Assembly (NCBI RefSeq): GCF_030530965.1
Contig: NZ_JAUMTY010000050.1
Coordinates: forward strand, 1 to 6,878
Source: Corynebacterium sp.
GTDB taxonomy: Bacteria > Actinomycetota > Actinomycetes > Mycobacteriales > Mycobacteriaceae
Reading direction: 5' to 3'
Length of the DNA stretch: 6,878 nt
Shown: piece after piece, positions 1 to 5,636 of the stretch
How positions within the stretch are numbered: position 1 is the first letter of the stretch
How the letters are laid out: each line of letters begins with the position of its first letter
Notes under the pieces: generated by a model
Seen by the model: the letters and a program-made list of their open reading frames with translations, nothing else
The model's database searches: none
Told to the model about the DNA's origin: nothing
Program-made: the position numbers and the translations under genes

Positions 1-50
1 TGCTCCCTGCTAGTCGGGGTCTGATTTCTCAGTCCAACTAATGGGGAGCA
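1..50. repeat. Imperfect 50-nt hairpin
   Basis: Outer arms TGCTCCC (1-7) and GGGAGCA (44-50) are perfectly complementary. Inside them TAGT (11-14) pairs with ACTA (37-40). GGTCTGA (18-24) pairs with TCAGTCC (29-35) except for one T-T mismatch, closing a TTTC loop. The whole 50 nt can therefore fold as one interrupted stem. No T-run follows on the plus strand, so it is not a textbook intrinsic terminator. It starts at the first base of the window, so the stem may continue further left. It could be the end of a structured RNA, a terminator or attenuator of a neighbour, or a mobile-element end. The sequence does not decide. Confidence 0.4.
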
Positions 51-54
51 GTTC

Positions 55-73
55 AAAACTGCGGGTGAATATG
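55..73 (+). repeat. 19-nt G-rich motif, copy C
   Basis: The sequence is AAAACTGCGGGTGAATATG on the plus strand. It matches copy A (minus strand, 128-146) at 17 of 19 positions. The similarity continues into a following A-tract (roughly 78-83 here, mirrored at 117-122), so copies C and A form an imperfect inverted repeat of about 30 bp per arm centred near position 100. Function is unknown. Confidence 0.5.
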
Positions 74-97
74 GGCGAAAAATGGCCGAAAATTGAC

Positions 98-116
98 CAT
101 TTACCCCCACACTTTT
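98..116 (-). repeat. 19-nt G-rich motif, copy B
   Basis: On the minus strand this reads AAAAGTGTGGGGGTAAATG. It matches copy A at 16 of 19 positions and lies in the same orientation, exactly 30 bp away (about three helical turns). Together with copy C it makes a three-copy cluster. This is consistent with a protein-binding array or an intergenic repeat family, but no known regulator consensus is recognised. Confidence 0.5.
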
Positions 117-127
117 ATTTTTGGCCG

Positions 128-146
128 CATATTCCCCCGCACTTTT
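128..146 (-). repeat. 19-nt G-rich motif, copy A
   Basis: On the minus strand this reads AAAAGTGCGGGGGAATATG. It is the best match to both other copies (17/19 with C, 16/19 with B). All three copies run from an A-tract through a G-run to AATATG or AAATG. Confidence 0.5.
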
Positions 147-299
147 CGGGCTTCAGGTGTACCTTCCCTGCAGTTTTCCGTCTACCGGCTCGTTTTTGCG
201 TGCATCGGTGCTTCGCGCCCAAGGATTCTGTCCGCACCGTCTTCCGTCGTATAACCCTCGCTTTTTGCGGTTCGCCCTTAGCACGGCACAACGACAATG

Positions 300-311
300 C
301 CGAGCGCTCGG
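300..311. terminator. Palindrome after transporter stop
   Basis: CCGAGCGCTCGG is a perfect 12-bp palindrome that begins four bases past the stop codon of the minus-strand transporter gene. As RNA it could form a 4-bp stem with a GCGC loop. The minus-strand sequence after it is only moderately T-rich (CATTGTCGTTGT) and lacks a real U-run. The position suggests a weak transcription end or 3' stabilising hairpin, but the evidence is thin. Confidence 0.25.
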
Positions 312-315
312 TCAT

Positions 316-1566
316 TTAAGCCGTCGCGAGCACCTTTCCACTAAGAGCCTTAACGGTTCCCGCAGAGGCCGTCAACCAGTGAAGGGTCAAGAGGACGAGG
401 AACCCGAGGCTGACCCAGTTCATCCATTCCCAGCCCGTCCCGTGTGAGAGAAGGTGGCTACCCAGGCACAACGTTCCCACGGGGAATGTCAGCGCCCACC
501 ACGAGGGGCTAAAGGGCATGCGTCCAGCAACTCCTCGAATCGTGCAGAAGGCCGCGTAAGCAATCAGTGGTATTCCACAAGCAAGGATCACCTGCCCATA
601 AAGGTTGGCCGCCGCTTGAACCCAGTGCTGCCCCGCCGGAGTAATCACAGCGTCGATCTGGTGGGCAATGGCCTGAGCTGCAGCCGTGGATTGGCCAACG
701 ATACCGAGCGGAATCCACGCCGAGGCGGACGCTGCCAGCGGCAGCGGTGAGCGTCGCCACGCATGTTCATAGGCCACAACAAAAATGATCGCCCCAAGGG
801 TCAGAGCAACGAAGAAACAGCCGACGCTCACGATCAGCATGGTCATACGGAGTGACATGGTCGAAATATGGGACAGCTGGCTTGCGCCCGTTGTCGCAGA
901 CACCATCGGCGGAACGATGGGCAAGCCCCACACCGGACGCGGCTCGGACCAGCGATTTCGTACGACTACCAGCGCGAAGCCAAACGCTGTCACGATGCCG
1001 AGGATGGTGCCGATCCACCAGAATGTGAGATCAATACTCCACCCGAGGCCTTGGGCACGTGCTAGCCACTGGATCGGATTCGCAGCCGAGTTGTGAGATC
1101 CGGCCCCAGAGTTGGCGAGCTCATCAAGAACAATGGGGGTAGCTGAGCCAAGAGAGAGTATCCCCATCGACACCATTCCCCAAGCCGTACATTGCTCAGG
1201 GTGGACGATCGACTGGTGGAAAACCTTAAACTGCCGGAGGCACCGCCCGACAAACCCCACGGTCAGGCCGATAAACGCGATCCAGCCGATGACCAGGACG
1301 ATTGCAGCTGCCGTCAGCGTAGCGTCGGCAAGAAGACTACTTTCCCCAAACCGCGGTAATGCGACAGAAACCAGAAGGTTAGCGAGAATCCCGGTACCCA
1401 TAATCGAACCGAACCAGGCGGGACCGGCCGGTGGGACGATGGCAGGCTGCCGACGAGGACCGGAGCCGGAGTGGGACCGAACTGGTCGAAAGCGGGAGGA
1501 CACGGGCTCAGCCGAGGCGGTTTCAGTAGCAGTCATGGTCATGGCAATGAGCCTATGCATCATCAT
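316..1566 (-). CDS. TDT/SLAC1-family transporter
   Basis: Integral membrane transporter of the TDT family (tellurite-resistance/dicarboxylate, SLAC1 fold). The family includes TehA, malate permease Mae1 and the sulfite pump SSU1. The 416-residue protein has a roughly 45-residue polar N-terminus followed by about ten hydrophobic segments. Family hallmarks are visible in order: WFGSIMGTGILANLL (51-65), GLPIVPPMVSAT (214-225), WIPLGIVGQSTAAA (284-297) and PFSPSWWALTFPVGT (351-365). The substrate cannot be read from sequence; C4-dicarboxylate, sulfite or another anion are all possible. The start is ambiguous: three ATG codons in a row begin at 1566, with TTCAGG just upstream, and further ATGs lie at 1542 and 1536; all precede the first helix. 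The gene is divergent from the lysR gene, with a likely shared operator in the 78-bp gap, so it is probably the main target of that regulator. Confidence 0.9.
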   Translation of the reverse strand: MMMHRLIAMTMTATETASAEPVSSRFRPVRSHSGSGPRRQPAIVPPAGPAWFGSIMGTGILANLLVSVALPRFGESSLLADATLTAAAIVLVIGWIAFIGLTVGFVGRCLRQFKVFHQSIVHPEQCTAWGMVSMGILSLGSATPIVLDELANSGAGSHNSAANPIQWLARAQGLGWSIDLTFWWIGTILGIVTAFGFALVVVRNRWSEPRPVWGLPIVPPMVSATTGASQLSHISTMSLRMTMLIVSVGCFFVALTLGAIIFVVAYEHAWRRSPLPLAASASAWIPLGIVGQSTAAAQAIAHQIDAVITPAGQHWVQAAANLYGQVILACGIPLIAYAAFCTIRGVAGRMPFSPSWWALTFPVGTLCLGSHLLSHGTGWEWMNWVSLGFLVLLTLHWLTASAGTVKALSGKVLATA

Positions 1567-1596
1567 TTATCCTGAACAGACACTATTTCTTTGGGT

Positions 1597-1629
1597 AGTC
1601 ACAAGTATTTACTGTGACTGTCACAAGTA
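1597..1629. promoter_or_regulatory. Candidate LysR-type operator
   Basis: TGTGACTGTCACA (1613-1625) is a perfect 13-bp palindrome with the T-N11-A form typical of LysR-family recognition sites. Its right half recurs as GTCACAAGTA at 1598-1607 and 1620-1629, exactly 22 bp apart, two helical turns. In addition AGTCACA (1597-1603) and TGTGACT (1613-1619) form a 7-bp inverted repeat with a 9-bp spacer. Three half sites on one DNA face fit a LysR tetramer with a strong site and a secondary activation site. The palindrome centre is 26 bp before the lysR start and 53 bp before the transporter start, suiting autorepression and divergent activation. Binding by this LysR protein is inferred from position and motif form. 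Confidence 0.6.
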
Positions 1630-1632
1630 GCC

Positions 1633-1638
1633 TAGGAT
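1633..1638 (+). promoter_or_regulatory. Possible lysR -10 element
   Basis: TAGGAT lies six bases before the lysR ATG and resembles the actinobacterial -10 pattern TAnnnT. A transcript from it would start at or next to the ATG, that is, be leaderless. AGGA within the same hexamer (1634-1637) also sits seven bases before the ATG and could instead be a Shine-Dalgarno sequence, so only one of the two readings need be true. No good -35 is visible. Confidence 0.25.
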
Positions 1639-1644
1639 GGGTCC

Positions 1645-2640
1645 ATGTCACTTGCTCATATCCCTGATCTTCGGACCTTGGAAATACTGATCGCTATCGC
1701 AGATACGGGATCTCTCGGTGCAGCGGCGCGGCAGATGGGAATGACTCAGCAAGGTGTCTCTGAGCGGGTGCGCAGCGCCGAATCTATTCTGGGCTTTACC
1801 CTGGTCAGCCGCACACCACGGGGCACCCACCCCACACCCCAAGGCAGAGAATTTATCAACCACGCCCGCGACGTCATCCGCAGTGCGAACAGCTTGGCCG
1901 ACACTGTCTCCTTCGACAAAGACCCTGCTCATCACATTATTCGGGCGGCTGCCAGCCAGACCGTCACCGATCACTACATCCCACGCTGGATTGCTCAACT
2001 CACCGACACGCACCCCGGGGTCCGGTTCGCTATCACGACGGGCAATAGCCACCAGGTCGCCGACACGATTGCCAGCGGGGACGCAACGATCGGGTTTATC
2101 GAATCCCTCTCGCTGCCGGAACTCAAAGGCATCCCTACCGAGGATTACTTCGACAGCACAGTCATTACCACCGATTACCTCACCCTCGTGGTCCGACCCG
2201 ATCATGAATGGGCCGGGCTCGGCCACGTCTCTCCGCTCACGGTCGCGCAAACGCCGCTCATCGTCCGCGAACCCGGTTCAGGTACCCGGTCCGCCATCGA
2301 GCGCGTCCTCCCCCAGGCTCTTCAAGCACCCTTCGCCGAACTCGAATCAGCGACCGCCATCAAGTCAACAGTCTTGGCGACGCAGGTACCGGCGATCCTT
2401 CCCCGCTGCGTGGTGGAACAAGAGATAGCCGACGGCCGGTTAAGCGAAATCACTATCGACGACACCCGCCTGTCACGGCCAATTCGCGCTTTGTGGAGGA
2501 AGGGCACAACGCTACGAGGATCCTCACGCACGCTCCTGGAGGCGGCACGGGCCAGCGCGGCTCTGGCTTCGCCGACGAGGACCGGCGCAACGCGTGCCAC
2601 TGCAACACGGGCCAACACGCAAGGACGAAAAAGGCGCTGA
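1645..2640 (+). CDS. LysR-family transcriptional regulator
   Basis: DNA-binding regulator, 331 residues, slightly longer than the usual 290-310. The N-terminal winged helix-turn-helix covers about residues 8-67 (LRTLEILIAIADTGSLGAAA, then MTQQGVSERVRSAE and LVSRTPRG). The effector-binding domain follows from about 97. It contains REPGSGTR (209-216), a motif common in the CbbR/CysL-like branch, whose members answer to small anionic metabolites or sulfur compounds. The C-terminal 25 residues are an Arg/Thr/Ala-rich basic tail that looks disordered. The ATG at 1645 is chosen because the helix-turn-helix begins almost at once and AGGA is seven bases upstream. The gene is divergent from the TDT transporter and 112 bp before otsA in the same direction. 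Its likely target is the transporter and itself; control of otsA cannot be excluded. The effector is unknown. Confidence 0.9.
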   Translation: MSLAHIPDLRTLEILIAIADTGSLGAAARQMGMTQQGVSERVRSAESILGFTLVSRTPRGTHPTPQGREFINHARDVIRSANSLADTVSFDKDPAHHIIRAAASQTVTDHYIPRWIAQLTDTHPGVRFAITTGNSHQVADTIASGDATIGFIESLSLPELKGIPTEDYFDSTVITTDYLTLVVRPDHEWAGLGHVSPLTVAQTPLIVREPGSGTRSAIERVLPQALQAPFAELESATAIKSTVLATQVPAILPRCVVEQEIADGRLSEITIDDTRLSRPIRALWRKGTTLRGSSRTLLEAARASAALASPTRTGATRATATRANTQGRKRR

Positions 2641-2738
2641 GATCACAGCGGCCACGAGCCTAGGGCGCAGTCGCTGCACTGGCTACTTCGGCACTACCCT
2701 GGAAGACAGAAACATCCGGAGCACCCATCAACCCGAAC

Positions 2739-2742
2739 GAGG
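2739..2742 (+). promoter_or_regulatory. otsA ribosome binding site
   Basis: GAGG lies ten bases before the ATG at 2753. It supports this start over an in-frame upstream ATG at 2594, which would put about 47 bases of otsA inside the end of lysR and add 53 residues unlike any trehalose-phosphate synthase. No strong promoter is visible in the 112-bp gap; TACCCT at 2695-2700 is a weak -10 candidate. Confidence 0.5.
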
Positions 2743-2752
2743 TACCAACACC

Positions 2753-4288
2753 ATGTCCTCATCCGACACCACCAAAGCAACCGACGACTCCAGCGGCACC
2801 AACACGACATCCGCCGACGACGCCGTGAAAGACACCTACTCGTTCATCGTCGTCGCTAACCGTTTACCCGTCGATATTGAGATCGACCCCGACGGCACCA
2901 AGCACTTCGAACCAAGCCCGGGGGGCCTGGTCACGGCGCTGAAACCCGTCCTCAAAGAACACGAAGGCGCATGGATCGGCTGGCCCGGAGCAACATCCGA
3001 AGGCCCCACGGCAACCCCTGTCGCCGACCCGTTCACGACCGACGAAGGCATCACGCTGATCCCGATGGGCCTGACCAAACGGGATTACGCCGAATACTAC
3101 GAAGGGTTCTCCAACGCCACATTGTGGCCGCTCTACCACGACCTGATCGTGACGCCGATTTTTAACCGCGACTGGTGGGTGACCTACCGCGATGTCAACA
3201 CGCGCTTCGCGATGGAGGTAGCCCGGCGCGCGGCCGAAGGCGCAACAGTGTGGGTGCAGGATTATCAGCTGCAACTGCTGCCCGGCATTTTGCGGCAGAT
3301 GCGCCCGGACCTGAAAATCGGGTTCTTCCTGCACATTCCGTTCCCGCCGGCGGAGCTGTTCCGCCAGCTGCCGTGGCGTGAAGAACTGGTCCGTGGCCTG
3401 TTGGGCGCTGACGTGATCGGGTTCCACTCCATCCACAACGCGGCCAACTTCCTGGAACTCTCCCGCGACGTCGGCGGGTTCGCGACACCGAGCACGGGGC
3501 AGCCGGATAGCCTGCCTGTTCGCGGCAAGGCCAGCATGAGGGAAATCACCGCGACGATCACCGCATCCGACGGTCGCCCCGTCGGCGTCGGTGTGTTCCC
3601 GATTTCCATCGACACCAAGTCAGTCACTGCCGCCGCGAAGGACGCCGACGCGGAAAAGGTCCGCTCTGAGCTGGGCAACCCTGAAACGCTGATCCTCGGC
3701 GTCGACAGGTTGGACTACACCAAGGGAATCCTCCAGCGCCTCGAGGCGTACGAGGAGCTCCTGGAAACCGGTGCGCTCGACCCCGAGACCACCACATTCG
3801 TGCAGGTGGCGACGCCATCGCGCGAGCGCATTGAGCACTACAAGGTGGCGCGTCGGCAAGTGGAAGAAGCCGTCGGGCGGATTAATGGCCACTTCAGCAG
3901 CATCGGGCACTCCGCGGTCACCTATATGCACCGGTCTATTCCGTTCCCGGACCTCGTCTCCTACTACAAGGCGGCCGACATTATGCTGGTCACGAGCCTG
4001 AAGGACGGCATGAACCTCGTCGCCAAAGAGTATGTGGCATGCCACCCGGATGGCACGGGGTCGCTGGTGCTCAGCGAGTTTACGGGCGCCGCGGCCGAGC
4101 TTGATGGCGCGTTCCTGTGCAACCCGCATGACATTGATTCGATCAAGCGGCAGGTTCACTCCGCGGCGGTGGCGAAGAAAGAAGACCTGCATGACCGCAT
4201 GATGTCCATGTTCAACGAAGTGACCGAACACGACGTCCACGCCTGGGCATCGGCATTCCTCGACTGCTTAGAGAGTGACAATGACTAA
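2753..4288 (+). CDS. otsA: Trehalose-6-phosphate synthase OtsA
   Basis: Cytoplasmic GT20 glycosyltransferase that joins UDP-glucose and glucose-6-phosphate into alpha,alpha-trehalose-6-phosphate and UDP, the first step of the OtsA-OtsB route. The product is 511 residues, near the 480-500 typical of the family plus a 27-residue Ser/Thr/Asp-rich N-terminal tail. Signature stretches run in order: VVANRLPV (33-40) with Arg37, the GGL loop (57-59), NATLWPLYHD (121-130), VQDYQLQLLP (168-177) and FFLHIPFPP (191-199). GVDRLDYTKG (316-325) holds Arg319 and Lys324, and DGMNLVAKEYVA (418-429) holds Asp418 and Glu426. These four match the E. coli residues 262, 267, 361 and 369 in identity and spacing. 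All catalytic residues are intact. It is the first gene of a three-gene operon; its stop overlaps the next start by eight bases, indicating translational coupling. Confidence 0.97.
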   Translation: MSSSDTTKATDDSSGTNTTSADDAVKDTYSFIVVANRLPVDIEIDPDGTKHFEPSPGGLVTALKPVLKEHEGAWIGWPGATSEGPTATPVADPFTTDEGITLIPMGLTKRDYAEYYEGFSNATLWPLYHDLIVTPIFNRDWWVTYRDVNTRFAMEVARRAAEGATVWVQDYQLQLLPGILRQMRPDLKIGFFLHIPFPPAELFRQLPWREELVRGLLGADVIGFHSIHNAANFLELSRDVGGFATPSTGQPDSLPVRGKASMREITATITASDGRPVGVGVFPISIDTKSVTAAAKDADAEKVRSELGNPETLILGVDRLDYTKGILQRLEAYEELLETGALDPETTTFVQVATPSRERIEHYKVARRQVEEAVGRINGHFSSIGHSAVTYMHRSIPFPDLVSYYKAADIMLVTSLKDGMNLVAKEYVACHPDGTGSLVLSEFTGAAAELDGAFLCNPHDIDSIKRQVHSAAVAKKEDLHDRMMSMFNEVTEHDVHAWASAFLDCLESDND

Positions 4289-4700
4289 CAGCATTCCCGA
4301 CGACAACTCCGTAGGCGACGCAGAGTCCGCGGGCGACAACTCCCTGGGCGACTCCTCTGGAGATAGCGCACCCGCTGACGACTCCGCCGCCACCCCTTCC
4401 GACGCAAAGCCCTCGACCGCTCACGTCTTTATGGAGGACACGGAGGAAGATATCGAATGGCCCGCGGGGAAACGGCTCCTCTACGCCATGTTGGACGCGG
4501 GCTTGGATGCACCCTACGGCTGCACCGAGGGCGAATGTGGCGCCTGCCAGTGCGTCGTCGAACCCCATGACAACGCCACAACGCACATGGTGCACAACAA
4601 TGTGTTGGATGAGTACGACATCGCCGACGACATGACCTTAGCCTGCCAAACTTTGTCCGACACCCCCGGCGGAAAATTCGACGTCAGCTACGACTTTTAG
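4281..4700 (+). CDS. Plant-type [2Fe-2S] ferredoxin
   Basis: Small electron carrier of 139 residues. Residues 46-139 form a ferredoxin fold with the cluster ligands Cys81, Cys86, Cys89 and Cys122 in a CX4CX2CX32C pattern (CTEGECGAC, then LACQT). Cys91 is an extra cysteine. The stretch LDAPYGCTEGECGAC, the following VLDEYDI and the end VSYDF resemble the C-terminal ferredoxin domain of KshB- and PaaE-type oxygenase reductases, but no FAD or NAD(P) domain is present here. Residues 1-44 are an acidic Asp/Ser/Gly/Ala-rich tail that looks disordered and contains an imperfect 18-bp repeat. The ATG at 4281 overlaps the otsA stop by eight bases and has GAGAG five bases upstream; a GTG at 4275 is an alternative. 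Its stop codon overlaps the otsB ribosome binding site. The redox partner is unknown; no reductase or oxygenase lies in the window. Confidence 0.93.
   Translation: MTNSIPDDNSVGDAESAGDNSLGDSSGDSAPADDSAATPSDAKPSTAHVFMEDTEEDIEWPAGKRLLYAMLDAGLDAPYGCTEGECGACQCVVEPHDNATTHMVHNNVLDEYDIADDMTLACQTLSDTPGGKFDVSYDF
4302..4352 (+). repeat. Imperfect 18-bp repeat in ferredoxin tail
   Basis: GACAACTCCGTAGGCGAC (4302-4319) and GACAACTCCCTGGGCGAC (4335-4352) match at 16 of 18 bases and are 33 bp apart, keeping frame. They encode DNSVGD and DNSLGD in the acidic N-terminal tail, which suggests the tail grew by local duplication. Confidence 0.6.
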
Positions 4701-4703
4701 GAG
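4699..4703 (+). promoter_or_regulatory. otsB ribosome binding site
   Basis: AGGAG overlaps the last two bases of the ferredoxin TAG stop and lies five bases before the otsB GTG start. This strong site fixes the otsB start and indicates that ribosomes finishing the ferredoxin can reinitiate on otsB. Confidence 0.8.
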
Positions 4704-4708
4704 AACGA

Positions 4709-5566
4709 GTGTTTACCCCGTCCGATGACATTAACCGGGCCCTTCGCACCGCTGCCCACAGCCCCACACTGATGCTGGCCAGCGACTTCGACGGCTGCTT
4801 AGCACCGCTCAACAAAGACGCCATGGCCGTCACCGCGAACCCCACCGCTATGAATGCCATCATCGACCTCGCCCACATGCCGCACACTTTCGGCGCACTC
4901 GTCTCCGGGCGGGATATTTCGAAACTCGAACGCCTCGCCCGCCGGACCGGACCACAGGGACAAAACATTGCCGACGACGGCCCCGACGATGTTCGCGACA
5001 TCTCCGGAATAATTCTGGCGGGGTCCCACGGCGCTGAGGCGAATGACGGCAGTGGCGTCGAACCTAATGAGGAGCAAAAGAAGCTCCTTGAGCGCATGAT
5101 CCGTGAGGCACATGCCGTGGCCGATAGCGCTCCGCACTCGGGCATGTTTGTGGAGGAAAAACCGCTGGGTGTCGGCCTGCATGGTGTGGCGATGAATAAC
5201 GACGAGCTGGAGCGCCAGCTGCAGCAGAAGTTCGCTGACATCCTGGATTCGCTGCTGGATGGGACGACGGGGTCGTACATGTACGGCAAGCACATTCTGG
5301 AAGCCCAGATCATGGAGGTCGATAAGGGTAAGTGGCTGGAAAGCGCCCGCGACCGGTACAACGTTGACGCCATCGTGTATGCCGGCGATGACACGACCGA
5401 CGAGAACGCTTTCCGCGTCCTTCATGGCAATGATGTGTCCATCAAAGTCGGTGATTCTCACACCGCGGCTGTGTTGCGCGTTCCGGATACCGACGCTATT
5501 GCCGACGTTTACCAGCGCTTGGCCACCATGCGGCGGGAGTACCTCACTGAGAACGGAGTGTTGTAG
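4709..5566 (+). CDS. otsB: Trehalose-6-phosphate phosphatase OtsB
   Basis: Cytoplasmic HAD-superfamily phosphatase that releases phosphate from trehalose-6-phosphate to give trehalose. The 285 residues are a normal length. HAD motif I is DFDGC (26-30), with Asp26 as nucleophile and Asp28 as acid/base; position 30 is Cys where the family usually has Thr. Motif II Ser66 lies in LVSGRD. The substrate-pocket stretches GSHGAE (105-110) and VEEKPLG (148-154) are present. Motif III lysine is probably Lys206 in DKGKW, and motif IV GDDTTDENAF (226-235) supplies the Mg2+ ligands. The start is GTG with AGGAG five bases upstream. It is the last gene of the otsA-ferredoxin-otsB operon and is convergent with the LacI-family gene 70 bp away. 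Confidence 0.96.
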   Translation: MFTPSDDINRALRTAAHSPTLMLASDFDGCLAPLNKDAMAVTANPTAMNAIIDLAHMPHTFGALVSGRDISKLERLARRTGPQGQNIADDGPDDVRDISGIILAGSHGAEANDGSGVEPNEEQKKLLERMIREAHAVADSAPHSGMFVEEKPLGVGLHGVAMNNDELERQLQQKFADILDSLLDGTTGSYMYGKHILEAQIMEVDKGKWLESARDRYNVDAIVYAGDDTTDENAFRVLHGNDVSIKVGDSHTAAVLRVPDTDAIADVYQRLATMRREYLTENGVL

Positions 5567-5635
5567 CGGCGGCGCGAGGTTAGCGTGACGTCAGAGTGGC
5601 GTTGCGGTGGCGGTGTTGCGCAAAATCGCTGCTAC
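5563..5635 (+). repeat. Inverted repeat between otsB and ipsA
   Basis: GTAGCGGCG (5563-5571), which includes the otsB stop codon, can pair with CGCTGCTAC (5627-5635) through nine base pairs, one of them G-U, leaving a 55-nt loop. A competing pairing joins GCGTGACGT (5583-5591) and ACGTCAGCGC (5634-5643) with one bulged base. Neither is followed by a T-run, so this is not a classical terminator. It may act as a 3' end structure for the two converging transcripts, but this is a weak call. Confidence 0.25.
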
Positions 5636-5636
5636 G

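Larger units (their letters stand above)
1..315. other. Non-coding region at left edge
   Basis: No convincing gene is visible in these 315 bases. The open frames present (for example plus 41-319 and minus 115-315) are rich in Arg, Pro, Ser and Cys, match no family I recognise and have no ribosome binding site. What the stretch does hold is structure: a 50-nt imperfect hairpin at 1-50, a 6-bp hairpin at 48-62 (GCAGTT/AACTGC), three copies of a 19-nt G-rich motif between 55 and 146, a 6-bp inverted repeat CGGTGC/GCACCG at 206-211 and 234-239, and a 12-bp palindrome at 300-311 just after the transporter stop codon. The left part is notably A/T- and C-tract-rich compared with the coding DNA. It probably serves a gene left of the window. 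Confidence 0.6.

Noticed and set aside
1..71. 3' end of a tRNA, suggested by TTCAAAA in a T-arm-like hairpin near 47-63
   Set aside because: The T stem has a mismatch, and the bases where the anticodon arm should be do not form a five-pair stem.
98..146. MraZ-type binding boxes, suggested by the GTGGGGG-like runs
   Set aside because: MraZ boxes repeat about every 10 bp, whereas these copies are 30 bp apart, and no dcw-cluster gene is in view.
115..315. 66-residue minus-strand frame starting right after the transporter stop
   Set aside because: No ribosome binding site, a composition rich in Arg, Lys and Cys with no recognisable family, and it runs across the repeat cluster.
41..319. 92-residue plus-strand frame
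   Set aside because: It crosses the G-rich motif copies and the palindrome at 300-311, has Phe/Pro/Arg-rich random composition, and no family match is apparent.
2594..2752. Upstream extension of otsA to the ATG at 2594
   Set aside because: It would overlap the end of lysR by 47 bases and add 53 residues with no resemblance to the family, while GAGG supports the ATG at 2753.
2864..4240. Long antisense frames opposite otsA
   Set aside because: They mirror the third-position GC bias of otsA and show no domain or start signal; the otsA motifs are complete on the plus strand.
4684..5461. Antisense frames opposite otsB of 220-236 residues
   Set aside because: Codon-bias shadows of an intact otsB, with no recognisable protein features.
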